This document shows positions 21,869-28,077 of a DNA stretch of 28,077 nt, one piece after another (the first letter of the stretch is position 1; each line of letters opens with the position of its first letter). The notes beneath the pieces were generated by a model. That model saw only the letters and a list, made by a program, of their open reading frames with translations, had not been told where the DNA came from and ran no database searches. Position numbers and translations under genes: made by a program. Location: the NCBI GenBank assembly GCA_903853785.1, contig CAINUM010000022.1, positions 1 through 28,077 of the forward strand. Reading direction: 5' to 3'. Source of the DNA: Candidatus Magasanikiibacteriota bacterium. Its GTDB lineage: Bacteria > Patescibacteriota > Patescibacteriia > Magasanikbacterales > GWA2-37-8.

Positions 21869-22123
21869 TCAGTCACGCATTTGGTGACATTTGGCACATG
21901 TCAGCGCCGTTGGTTCATTCCAATGACCACACTCCGGCTTTGACAAGGTCCGGATTGTTGACGCGCGACAGCGCCATTTCTGAGCCTTCGGCACCGGCGG
22001 TCCGAAGATCTCATTGCAGATCAAGACCACGAGCCAGACGATCCAGGCGACCACCACAATGATGGCCAACCACAGTCCAGCCTCTTTCAAACAGTCACAA
22101 GCTGCAATGTATTCCAAACTCAT
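21869..22123 (-). CDS. GC-rich small membrane protein with C-terminal zinc-ribbon-like cysteines
   Basis: 84 residues, start at 22123 supported by AGGGGGC 4 nt upstream. One strong transmembrane helix (about 17-36, LWLAIIVVVAWIVWLVVLIC) follows a short N-terminus; a cytoplasmic tail then carries Cys52 and the pattern ECGHWNEPTALTCAKC, which resembles a short RanBP2- or ribbon-type zinc knuckle. The family is not recognised. Codon use and GC content contrast with the surrounding genes, as for the gene at 15664-15834, and the leader has the same hairpin/SD layout. It lies between a terminator hairpin and the AT-rich spacer, apparently as an independent unit, and may have been acquired from outside. 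Confidence 0.7.
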   Translation of the reverse strand: MSLEYIAACDCLKEAGLWLAIIVVVAWIVWLVVLICNEIFGPPVPKAQKWRCRASTIRTLSKPECGHWNEPTALTCAKCHQMRD

Positions 22124-22151
22124 ATGAGCCCCCTATTAAGGCGCACGCGCC
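22124..22151 (-). promoter_or_regulatory. Leader hairpin plus Shine-Dalgarno of the second GC-rich gene
   Basis: On the minus strand GGCGC-GT-GCGCC (22151-22140), then AGGGGGC (22134-22128), then 4 nt and the ATG. The core CGCGTGCG is identical to that at 15860-15849, while the outer two pairs are exchanged (CC/GG there, GG/CC here). No convincing promoter was found further upstream. Confidence 0.65.
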
Positions 22152-22234
22152 ATTTACACACCACTCACACAGGAAAGCAATTTCCCAATATATAAATTAT
22201 TTGAAAATAACCTTCCTGAATGAAAGAAATAAAA

Positions 22235-22257
22235 AGCGATCCCGATATGGGACCGCT
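22235..22257 (-). terminator. Terminator of the NHL/beta-flower operon
   Basis: AGCG-A-TCCC / GGGA-C-CGCT: a 9-nt arm hairpin with one mismatch and a 5-nt loop, followed on the minus strand by TTTTTATTTC. It lies 45 nt past the stop of the repeat-protein gene. Confidence 0.75.
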
Positions 22258-22301
22258 AACTTTAACATAGATATTATAAATAGTCAACCCTCCAGAGTTA
22301 T

Positions 22302-22601
22302 TTATCTTATCAACAACAGAAGAGCCGCCCCACCAAATTCGATATGGGGTGATTCTGATCGTCCAATATGATGGCCGGCTGAATCTAATATTCCACCATC
22401 GCTATGGACACTTCCAATATGTTTTTCTAAATCAAATACTTTTCCGACCCCATCAACATGACCAACTTTATGTCCACTACTATCAAACACCATTCCGTCG
22501 CCATGTACTTTTCCTAAATGAATGTTACTCATACTAAACACTTCACCCTCGTCATTAATTTTAGCAATTTTTTCTGATTTTGAATTATGAATATATCCCA
22601 T
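22302..22601 (-). CDS. Small repeat protein, beta-flower-like
   Basis: 99 residues built of four consecutive units of about 16-17 residues with the pattern G-x-V-x-x-D-G-x-V-x-D-x-x-G-H-x-I (for example GKVHGDGMVFDSSGHKV and GSVHSDGGILDSAGHHI). This resembles the bacterial 4-fold beta-flower domain, a small closed beta structure whose function is not established. His residues recur at fixed positions in the units, which could bind metal, but that is a guess. There is no signal peptide, and a hydrophobic C-terminus (GGAALLLLIR). It starts 10 nt after the stop of the 1222-residue NHL protein and is probably cotranscribed with it. Confidence 0.7.
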   Translation of the reverse strand: MGYIHNSKSEKIAKINDEGEVFSMSNIHLGKVHGDGMVFDSSGHKVGHVDGVGKVFDLEKHIGSVHSDGGILDSAGHHIGRSESPHIEFGGAALLLLIR

Positions 22602-22611
22602 ATTGAATTAA

Positions 22612-25600
22612 TTATCTGTTTAAATTTAGATTTTTATTTACAAACAACCTGGTGATCGGGCCAAAAAAACCAACTGAAGGCGAAATATTACTATCTTCCT
22701 GAAACTTTCTTAGTGCGTTTATTGTTCTTATATTAAAAACTCCTGAAGATACCACATTATATCCTAAATATTTTAGGTATGTTTGCATATACCGAATATC
22801 CTTTGTAAGTGGTGAGTTATACGTTAAATTATTTTTGAAAATATAATTTTTCGGTAGCAACTCGTATATATTATTAATAATATATGAATTACTATTTTCA
22901 ACATTTTTTAAAACTGTAATATCATTTGTATTTGTCTCAAAAATTGGCAGGTTTGACTTATTTTCTATTAAAGCAGATTTGTCTACTAATTCAATTTCTG
23001 CAAATACTACTCCCGTACTACGACCCCAAATATTAAAAAATCGAACATAAACACTATACAGTCCTAATCCACATTTTTCCTGTCCGCATAGATTCCACTT
23101 CTTATTTTTAACGTACGGCTCGATTGAAGATTTTGAAAAATCTAGAGATCTAGAAAAAGCTAATCCGGTAATTTCTTTAGTAGCGTTATATGATAAATCA
23201 ACGGTGTTATCATTTGTTTGGGTTGATCCCCTGTTAATATATATTTTGAAGACCCCTTCGTTTTCGCCTTTTGCTGGTAGTGGTAAAGCAATATCAGCGA
23301 AAGCGGCAGAAGGCAGGCCTCCTCCACTTACAACAACGTCATCATTCAATATTGTGTGGGTAAATACGGTATTTTCTCCTAATCTTGCATTTACTGGATT
23401 TGATAAAGAAACCTGCAAAAATTCATTCCCTTCAACTTTTTTATCAGATAATATATTAATATCAATATGTTTTGATATGGTACCAGATGATATTGTTAAA
23501 GTGCCCGTCGACAATATATAATCACTTCCAAAAAGAGCGGTTCCTCCATAAATATCATAATCTACAGTTACATTATAAGTGCTCGTGGCTTGCAAAACAA
23601 CACTGGCAGTAATTATACTAGACACATCTTCGTTCATTTCTGTGCTAATTTCTGAAAATTGTACTTCTGGTAAATTTACTGAAATAGAATAACTATTTTC
23701 GCCATAGAGACTTCCTATACTGTTTGCGTCAGTAGCCTGTATAGTAAAAAAATATGTCCCAGTAGCTTCTGCTGCTCCAGAAATTACACCAGAACTAGTT
23801 GTCATCGTAAACCCATTGGGTAAAGTCCCAGACGTAATAGAATAGGAAACATCTCCTTGTCTATATTCAGAAGTAAGCGCAGTCGATGTATAGTCCAAGC
23901 CAAGATAAGCCGTATCAAAGTTTTTGATATTAGGAACTATAAATTTATATACTAAAATTCGGTTTCCTATAGAATCAGACACATACAAATAGTTGTTTTC
24001 ACTATCGTATGTCATCGGTGGGTTGCCAGAATAATTATTTAAACCAACACCAACAGAACTTTCGGTGTAATTATTTTGTCCGAGGACAATAATTGCTGGT
24101 GGATTGTTTGAAATATTTGTAATATCGTAACCTGTTATACGTCGAGCGGTAGTATCACTCACATACAAAATATTGTGCATAAGATCTACAGACATTTCAT
24201 ATGGATAATATAACCCAGACTGAGAAACACTCGTCACTTTAGACAAAAAATCAGCCTGTCCTATAACATTGGTTGCGTTTTGACCAGAGGAAACACCCGA
24301 AGAAACATCAAAAACTAAAACGCGAGCATTGATACCATCTGTAACAAACAAATGCTGTCTTTCATCCATAACAACATCAACAGGGCGCGCAAATCTATTT
24401 TGTGCAATGTTACTAGAATTTAAATTAAATCCTGTCTGTCCCAACACACTCAAAGCTGGCTGTCCAAAAGGAGTTATGGTGGAGAGATTATAAATAGAAA
24501 CCCTATGATTAAGAAACTCGGCTACATAAAGAGTTGTACTTGCATTATCATAATACAGCCCCATCGGACCACTCATCGTACTAGATGAAGCGCCTGAGAT
24601 AGTTGAGGTGGCGCCACTTTGACCGATCACACATACAGCGTCTTCATTGTTTGAAATATCATTAACGTCAAAAACAGAAACCCTGTTGCTTGAGTATTGA
24701 CTAACAAATAATAATTTTCTTGTAGTATCAAACGCCAAACCACGAGGGGTATATATACTATTTAGTGTCGTTGTTACAAGATTAGAATTAAAATCAGCTT
24801 GTCCTAAAACAAAATCTGGTGTTGTATCGACCAACCTGTTGTGTGTGTCTAAGTTATATACCAAAACACGATTGTTTCCTGAGTCACTAATAAACATGCG
24901 GTGATCATTGTAGTCAATCAAAATTCTCTTCGGGTTTGAAAAACCATTGGCATTTGGGGTTTGGTTGTTTATGTTTGCTGTTGTCCAATCCACATTTTCT
25001 GAACCGTCGTATTGGCCAATTAAATCAACAGCATTCTCTCCGTTTATTATTTCATTTACATCAAAAATCATAATTCTATTTCCACCACAATCGGATACAT
25101 ACAAACTTGCATTAAGTTGATTAAACCCAATTCCACAGGTGGTTAAAGAAGAAAAAGTATTTTGACTTGCAGTCAAAACAATACCAGTAAAACTATTTTG
25201 ACCTATAATACTTACCATTTGTTCACCATTAACAATACTAGAAACATCATAAGTTACAACCCGATATGCATCCTGTACATATAATGTATTGCTAGCGGAA
25301 TTGAAGGCCATACCTCCAGATCTGTAAAATAACACTCGGGTCGGGCCGTTGGTACCAGAACCAAATCCCGGTTGTCCTAAAACATTACTGGCAGACATAT
25401 TGGTTGCCAAGTTTCTTAAATCATAAACAGTGACACGGTTGTTTAGCCAATCACTAACAAATAACCTACGTCCATTTTCATCAACCAAGACACTTCGCGG
25501 ACCGTTTAACGTTGCTGCTGCAGATCCAGTTGTTTTGTTGGTAAAATTTGTCTGCCCGATAACATAGGTGGCATTCATACCATTCGACATGGTTGAGGTA

Positions 25601-26280
25601 GAGACATTATATACTAAAACTCTATTATTATTATAATCGACAACAAATAAAGAAGAACTCGTTGAATCAAAAGCCAGGTGGTAAGGGGCGTCTAACCCAG
25701 ACTGCGAAATATTTGCTGAATAATTGTTATAGTCAGACTGTCCTAAAACAAAATCAGCCCTCATACCATTGGTTAAAACGGCGGGGTCTGTATTAAAAAC
25801 TAATATTCTATTATTCCCTTGATCAGCTACAAATAATCTGTTGTTCACAGCGTCATACGCTAGTCCCCACGGTTTATACAGTCCGTTTTGAGTGCGAGCA
25901 ACCAAGGCGGAACTTAGATTATTTTGACCCAAAACAACATCAGCATTTTTGTCTACCAAGCTTCCATCAACATTAAGGTTATAAATTAACACTCGATTGT
26001 TACTACTGTCTGCAACAAACATTCGAAGAGAGGTGGTATCAACAATTATTTGGGCTGGCCCTGAAAGTGTGTTTGCTGACGGAGAAAGGTTGTTTGACAT
26101 TATACTATCATACTGAACTTCTCCAGAAGTACTGTTCTGACCTATAACATCCACTGCATTATATGAGTTAGCTATTTTAAAATACAAAAACAATCCGAAA
26201 AAACTCAATACTACTAAAATTGATACCACAAAAATTGGCACTTTTTGTTTTTGCCAAAAACCTATAACTCTCCCTAACAT
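22612..26280 (-). CDS. Giant NHL-propeller surface protein with Calx-beta and peptidoglycan-binding domains
   Basis: 1222 residues. A basic N-terminus and one transmembrane helix (15-36) should anchor it with the rest outside. Residues about 40-785 are twelve NHL-type blades of about 60 residues, each with a LFVxDxxNNRVLVYxV-type strand and most ending VxGQ. There follow an Ig-like He_PIG domain (about 790-865, SITSGTLPNGFTM), a Calx-beta domain (about 870-980, SDYILSTGTLTISSG and a closing LNDD), an unrecognised beta-rich part (990-1110) and a C-terminal PG_binding_1-type domain (about 1150-1222, YMQTYLKYLGYNV, LRKFQ, GFFGPITRLFVN). The last domain should bind peptidoglycan. Adhesion or attachment to a host cell would fit such a protein, but is inference. 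It is followed by the beta-flower gene. Confidence 0.88.
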   Translation of the reverse strand: MLGRVIGFWQKQKVPIFVVSILVVLSFFGLFLYFKIANSYNAVDVIGQNSTSGEVQYDSIMSNNLSPSANTLSGPAQIIVDTTSLRMFVADSSNNRVLIYNLNVDGSLVDKNADVVLGQNNLSSALVARTQNGLYKPWGLAYDAVNNRLFVADQGNNRILVFNTDPAVLTNGMRADFVLGQSDYNNYSANISQSGLDAPYHLAFDSTSSSLFVVDYNNNRVLVYNVSTSTMSNGMNATYVIGQTNFTNKTTGSAAATLNGPRSVLVDENGRRLFVSDWLNNRVTVYDLRNLATNMSASNVLGQPGFGSGTNGPTRVLFYRSGGMAFNSASNTLYVQDAYRVVTYDVSSIVNGEQMVSIIGQNSFTGIVLTASQNTFSSLTTCGIGFNQLNASLYVSDCGGNRIMIFDVNEIINGENAVDLIGQYDGSENVDWTTANINNQTPNANGFSNPKRILIDYNDHRMFISDSGNNRVLVYNLDTHNRLVDTTPDFVLGQADFNSNLVTTTLNSIYTPRGLAFDTTRKLLFVSQYSSNRVSVFDVNDISNNEDAVCVIGQSGATSTISGASSSTMSGPMGLYYDNASTTLYVAEFLNHRVSIYNLSTITPFGQPALSVLGQTGFNLNSSNIAQNRFARPVDVVMDERQHLFVTDGINARVLVFDVSSGVSSGQNATNVIGQADFLSKVTSVSQSGLYYPYEMSVDLMHNILYVSDTTARRITGYDITNISNNPPAIIVLGQNNYTESSVGVGLNNYSGNPPMTYDSENNYLYVSDSIGNRILVYKFIVPNIKNFDTAYLGLDYTSTALTSEYRQGDVSYSITSGTLPNGFTMTTSSGVISGAAEATGTYFFTIQATDANSIGSLYGENSYSISVNLPEVQFSEISTEMNEDVSSIITASVVLQATSTYNVTVDYDIYGGTALFGSDYILSTGTLTISSGTISKHIDINILSDKKVEGNEFLQVSLSNPVNARLGENTVFTHTILNDDVVVSGGGLPSAAFADIALPLPAKGENEGVFKIYINRGSTQTNDNTVDLSYNATKEITGLAFSRSLDFSKSSIEPYVKNKKWNLCGQEKCGLGLYSVYVRFFNIWGRSTGVVFAEIELVDKSALIENKSNLPIFETNTNDITVLKNVENSNSYIINNIYELLPKNYIFKNNLTYNSPLTKDIRYMQTYLKYLGYNVVSSGVFNIRTINALRKFQEDSNISPSVGFFGPITRLFVNKNLNLNR

Positions 26281-26320
26281 AAGTATTTTCGAACTTGTAT
26301 TAACATAGGTATACTTTTAT

Positions 26321-26329
26321 ATTATATCA
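26321..26329 (-). promoter_or_regulatory. Extended -10 promoter of the NHL protein gene
   Basis: Minus strand TGATATAAT (26329-26321), about 40 nt before the ATG. I see no good -35; the same TGATATAAT is used before mgtA and the SpoIID-like gene. Confidence 0.55.
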
Positions 26330-26376
26330 CAATTGAGATGGTTTGAATATTAATATAGATTATTTACTAATACAAA

Positions 26377-26401
26377 AAAACTTCTTTTTAAAGGAAGTTT
26401 T
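26377..26401 (-). terminator. Terminator after tRNA-Gly(UCC)
   Basis: An 8-bp hairpin AAAACTTC / GAAGTTTT with a 9-nt loop, continuing on the minus strand into TTTG, just past the tRNA 3' end. Confidence 0.75.
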
Positions 26402-26406
26402 ATTTG

Positions 26407-26478
26407 AGCGGGTGACGGGAGTCGAACCCGTGTCACCAGTTTGGAAAACTGGAATAATAGCCGTTATATGACACCCGC
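26407..26478 (-). tRNA. tRNA-Gly (anticodon UCC)
   Basis: 72 nt. Acceptor GCGGGTG/CACCCGC, discriminator U, anticodon stem CCAGT/ACTGG with loop TTTCCAA (normal U33, anticodon TCC), T arm ACGGGTTCGACTCCCGT. The 3' CCA is not encoded. It is transcribed behind a roughly 110-nt structured leader. Confidence 0.96.
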
Positions 26479-26480
26479 AA

Positions 26481-26588
26481 GAGAGGAACATAGTACAAAA
26501 GTTTACTTTTGTATTATTTCCGAACGCAGTGGGTTGTACCGTAGTACACCCGCGAATCGTACGCAACGATTGCGCACGATATATTCAC
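26481..26588 (-). ncRNA. Structured leader upstream of tRNA-Gly(UCC)
   Basis: Three hairpins follow each other in the transcript: 26551-26560 with 26566-26574 (9 bp, one bulge), 26531-26539 with 26544-26551 (8 bp, one bulge), and 26494-26501 with 26506-26513 (8 bp). A good promoter lies just upstream. The octamer GCGGGTGT, identical to the tRNA 5' end, recurs at 26553-26546, 75 nt before the tRNA, which could mean a decayed tandem tRNA copy; no intact cloverleaf can be drawn. It may be only a processed leader. Confidence 0.4.
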
Positions 26589-26594
26589 TCCAAT

Positions 26595-26623
26595 ATACTA
26601 CAAAATTACCAACAAAAAGTCAA
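26595..26623 (-). promoter_or_regulatory. Promoter of tRNA-Gly(UCC)
   Basis: Minus strand TTGACT (26623-26618), a 17-nt spacer and TAGTAT (26600-26595). Confidence 0.7.
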
Positions 26624-26640
26624 CCCTTGGGCGTTGACTT
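26617..26640. repeat. Palindrome holding two back-to-back -35 boxes
   Basis: AAGTCAAC and GTTGACTT are an 8-bp inverted repeat over 8 nt. It resembles a terminator but no gene runs into it from either side. Each arm contains TTGACT placed 17 nt from a -10: TAGTAT for the tRNA (minus) and TAAAAT at 26657-26662 for the acidic-protein gene (plus). Confidence 0.6.
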
Positions 26641-26662
26641 AATTTTAAATTAATTATAAAAT
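26634..26662 (+). promoter_or_regulatory. Promoter of the acidic-protein gene
   Basis: TTGACT (26634-26639), a 17-nt spacer and TAAAAT (26657-26662), giving a leader of about 30 nt before the ATG at 26698. Confidence 0.55.
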
Positions 26663-26697
26663 ACGTTTCATAAATTTAATATCTATCAACTGCAAAT

Positions 26698-26886
26698 ATG
26701 CCAAACCAACCTACTGCCGAAGAAGAAAAAGAACCATCAGAGAGCTGGGAAGACCTACGCGACAACGAATATGAAGAAAATCTAGATGAATACGGTGATG
26801 GTAATCAAGATTCTGCTTGGCCAGATGCTAAAAAAGAAAAAGATCCTGACGAAGAATCAGATGACGAAGATGATCTGGAAATATAA
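26698..26886 (+). CDS. Small, highly acidic protein
   Basis: 62 residues, about 40% Asp and Glu, no cysteine, no hydrophobic segment; almost certainly disordered. It has a promoter, a clean ATG and a strong terminator 6 nt after the stop, so it is probably a real monocistronic gene. I do not recognise the family. An acidic disordered protein of this kind may bind basic proteins or act as a chaperone-like factor, but nothing in the sequence settles this. Confidence 0.6.
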   Translation: MPNQPTAEEEKEPSESWEDLRDNEYEENLDEYGDGNQDSAWPDAKKEKDPDEESDDEDDLEI

Positions 26887-26892
26887 AAACAG

Positions 26893-26919
26893 AAACCCAC
26901 GAATTATTATCGTGGGTTT
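26893..26919. terminator. Bidirectional terminator between the acidic-protein gene and efp
   Basis: A perfect 10-bp hairpin AAACCCACGA / TCGTGGGTTT with a 7-nt loop, followed by ATTTTTTTT on the plus strand and by CTGTTTTTA on the minus strand. It ends both convergent units. Confidence 0.85.
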
Positions 26920-26931
26920 ATTTTTTTTGTT

Positions 26932-27492
26932 TTAAGCGCGAGCACTATATTCACCAGTTTCTGTATTAACTAAAATCTCTTCCCCTTCTTTAATAAAGAT
27001 CGGGGCGTGTACCAATAGTCCGTTATCCAATTTTATTTCTTTAGTAACGTTTCCTGAAGCACTATCACCTCGAACTGCTGGTGGCGCTTCAACAACTTTA
27101 TATTGTATCTTCTTTGGTAGTTGAATGTTGACTGGTCTTTCTTCATACAAGCCAACAACTACTCCTAATCCTTCTTTTAAATATTTACCATCATCACCGA
27201 CCAAATCTTCTTCCATTTCAACTTGTTCATATGTGTTCATATCCATGAAAACATATTTATCTCCACTCTTGTATAGATATTGCATGTTTTGAAACAAGAC
27301 ACTAACAATATCAATAGTTTCACTAGTTTTATATGTAATTTCAATAACTTTACCACTGGCTAAACTTTTCATACGAGTACGTACAAAAGCTGAACCTTTA
27401 CCCGGGTTGATATGTTGAAATTCAACAACTACAAACAAATCATTTTGATGTTTAATTACTACTCCTTTGCGAACGTCTGATGTTGAAGCCAT
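26932..27492 (-). CDS. efp: Elongation factor P
   Basis: 186 residues, normal length. EF-P enters the ribosomal E site and relieves stalling on proline runs. The N-terminal KOW-like domain ends in the loop HINPGKGSAF, in which Lys32 is the residue that is modified in EF-P proteins carrying lysine here. Two OB-type domains follow, with the family C-terminus EEILVNTETGEYSARA. It follows the probable epmA gene by 11 nt on the same strand, which suggests that its Lys32 is the target of that enzyme. There is no Shine-Dalgarno before the ATG. Confidence 0.96.
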   Translation of the reverse strand: MASTSDVRKGVVIKHQNDLFVVVEFQHINPGKGSAFVRTRMKSLASGKVIEITYKTSETIDIVSVLFQNMQYLYKSGDKYVFMDMNTYEQVEMEEDLVGDDGKYLKEGLGVVVGLYEERPVNIQLPKKIQYKVVEAPPAVRGDSASGNVTKEIKLDNGLLVHAPIFIKEGEEILVNTETGEYSARA

Positions 27493-27503
27493 ATAAAAAA
27501 TTA

Positions 27504-28077
27504 TTAATTTATTTGATCATTGGCACTCTGAAATATCACCTCATTGATGTCCCGAGCGCCGGTAAACAATACTACCATACGATCTATACCCAAAGCAATA
27601 CCTCCCGCCGGAGGGATGCCAGATTCTAGAGCTGATATAAAATCTTCATCTATGGACCAAACCTCTTTCTGTAATTGAGTGCGCAGATCCATATCTTTCT
27701 GCAGATTGGTTCGTTGAGCTTTTGGGTCAGTTAATTCTCCAAATGCATTGGCTAATTCTAGCCCCCCAATATACAGTTCAAACCGCTCAGCGTAGCGTAA
27801 ATCGTTCACACATAACTTTGAAAGCGAGCACATCTGAGCAGGGTAATCAAAAATAAACACAGGTTTATCAACTCCCAAAAATGGCTCTATTTCGTTTAAA
27901 AATATTTTATAAAACAAATCTTCATAAGCGTCATTTTCATCCACAGCCCAGCCCCTTTTTTGTGTTAATGTTTTTAATTTCTCAACGTCTAAATAATCAT
28001 CCAAATTAATGTTCAAATACTTCTGCCACAAATCCTTTACACTAATTCTATCCCAATTAACTAAAAAATTTATTTCT
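27504..28077 (-). CDS. epmA: Class II lysyl-tRNA-synthetase-like protein, probably EF-P lysine ligase EpmA (partial, 5' end outside)
   Basis: The reading frame stays open to the right edge (the segment before LWQKYLNI reads EINFLVNWDRISVKD), so the start is outside the window; about 191 residues of the C-terminal catalytic part are visible. Class II motifs 2 and 3 are present: RYAERFELYIGGLELANAFGELTDP and GGIALGIDRMVVLF. Motif 3 has Ala in the stretch GxALGxDR, as in EpmA/PoxA, where lysyl-tRNA synthetases have Gly (GxGIGIDR). FIFDYPAQMCSLSK also resembles the EpmA pattern. EpmA attaches beta-lysine (or lysine) to the conserved Lys of EF-P; the efp gene follows after 11 nt. A true LysS cannot be excluded without the N-terminal half: the anticodon-binding domain is absent in EpmA. 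Confidence 0.7.
   Translation of the reverse strand, partial: EINFLVNWDRISVKDLWQKYLNINLDDYLDVEKLKTLTQKRGWAVDENDAYEDLFYKIFLNEIEPFLGVDKPVFIFDYPAQMCSLSKLCVNDLRYAERFELYIGGLELANAFGELTDPKAQRTNLQKDMDLRTQLQKEVWSIDEDFISALESGIPPAGGIALGIDRMVVLFTGARDINEVIFQSANDQIN

Noticed and set aside
21838..22062. 74-codon plus-strand frame opposite the second GC-rich gene.
   Set aside because: GC-rich DNA gives long antisense frames; the minus-strand frame has an SD, a membrane helix and a cysteine motif, the plus-strand one has none.
26521..26580. T-box-like string (GGGTTGTACCG) on the plus strand.
   Set aside because: The match to the T-box antiterminator is partial, no aminoacyl-tRNA synthetase or amino-acid gene follows on the plus strand, and a promoter on the minus strand explains the region as a tRNA leader.
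26617..26640. Intrinsic terminator.
   Set aside because: No gene on either strand is transcribed toward it; its arms fit two divergent -35 elements better.
26360..26653. Short reading frames on both strands around tRNA-Gly(UCC).
   Set aside because: They overlap the tRNA, its terminator and its promoter and have no protein-like pattern.

Overview
The window is AT-rich chromosomal DNA that looks like a member of the Candidate Phyla Radiation (Patescibacteria). This is inferred from the small, tightly packed and mostly short operons, the B12-dependent class II ribonucleotide reductase with only a PduO-type adenosyltransferase beside it, the many small hypothetical proteins, membrane-anchored rather than lipidated exported proteins, and the absence of Shine-Dalgarno sequences before almost every gene. 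TGA is used as a stop (ends of the flippase and glycosyltransferase genes), so the code is standard and this is not a Gracilibacteria/SR1-type genome. No 16S gene is present, so the placement is tentative.

Layout. 136-3907 (minus): a four-gene operon with a small coiled-coil protein, a 718-residue HD-domain protein, an unknown protein and a RecB-type nuclease with four cysteines. 3971-4292 (minus): tRNA-Leu(UAA) preceded by a long-hairpin RNA that I interpret as a 6S-like RNA, under a near-consensus promoter. 4327-8640 (minus): cobalamin adenosyltransferase and the B12-dependent ribonucleotide reductase nrdJ, with two candidate NrdR boxes upstream of nrdJ. 8670-11032: a coiled-coil protein (minus), then divergently ruvB, a small membrane protein and a bacterial PH-domain membrane protein. 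11075-15364: a SpoIID/LytB protein (minus), divergent from a flippase, an AI-2E family transporter and a family 2 glycosyltransferase. 15412-16060: initiator tRNA-fMet, a GC-rich mini-gene and tRNA-Gly(GCC), all minus. 16119-21740 (plus): mgtA, then a zinc uptake operon znuA-znuC-znuB ending in its own Fur-family regulator, with two 7-1-7 palindromic operators at the promoter. 21747-22160 (minus): a second GC-rich gene. 22302-26280 (minus): a 1222-residue NHL-propeller surface protein and a small beta-flower-like repeat protein. 26407-26640: tRNA-Gly(UCC) with a structured leader, and a symmetric divergent promoter. 26698 to the end: a small acidic protein (plus), then elongation factor P and the end of a lysyl-tRNA-synthetase-like gene, probably the EF-P modifying enzyme EpmA (minus).

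How parts fit together: PduO makes adenosylcobalamin, the cofactor of NrdJ. The last gene of the zinc operon probably represses the operon through the palindromes. EpmA probably modifies the Lys of EF-P. The flippase, glycosyltransferase, SpoIID protein and NHL/peptidoglycan-binding protein all concern the cell surface.

The observations that stand out are: the 6S-like RNA joined to tRNA-Leu; two GC-rich foreign-looking genes that alone have Shine-Dalgarno sequences and share a leader hairpin whose outer pairs differ in a compensatory way; an initiator tRNA with C instead of U at position 33; and a duplicated six-bladed propeller in a putative wall-bound surface protein.
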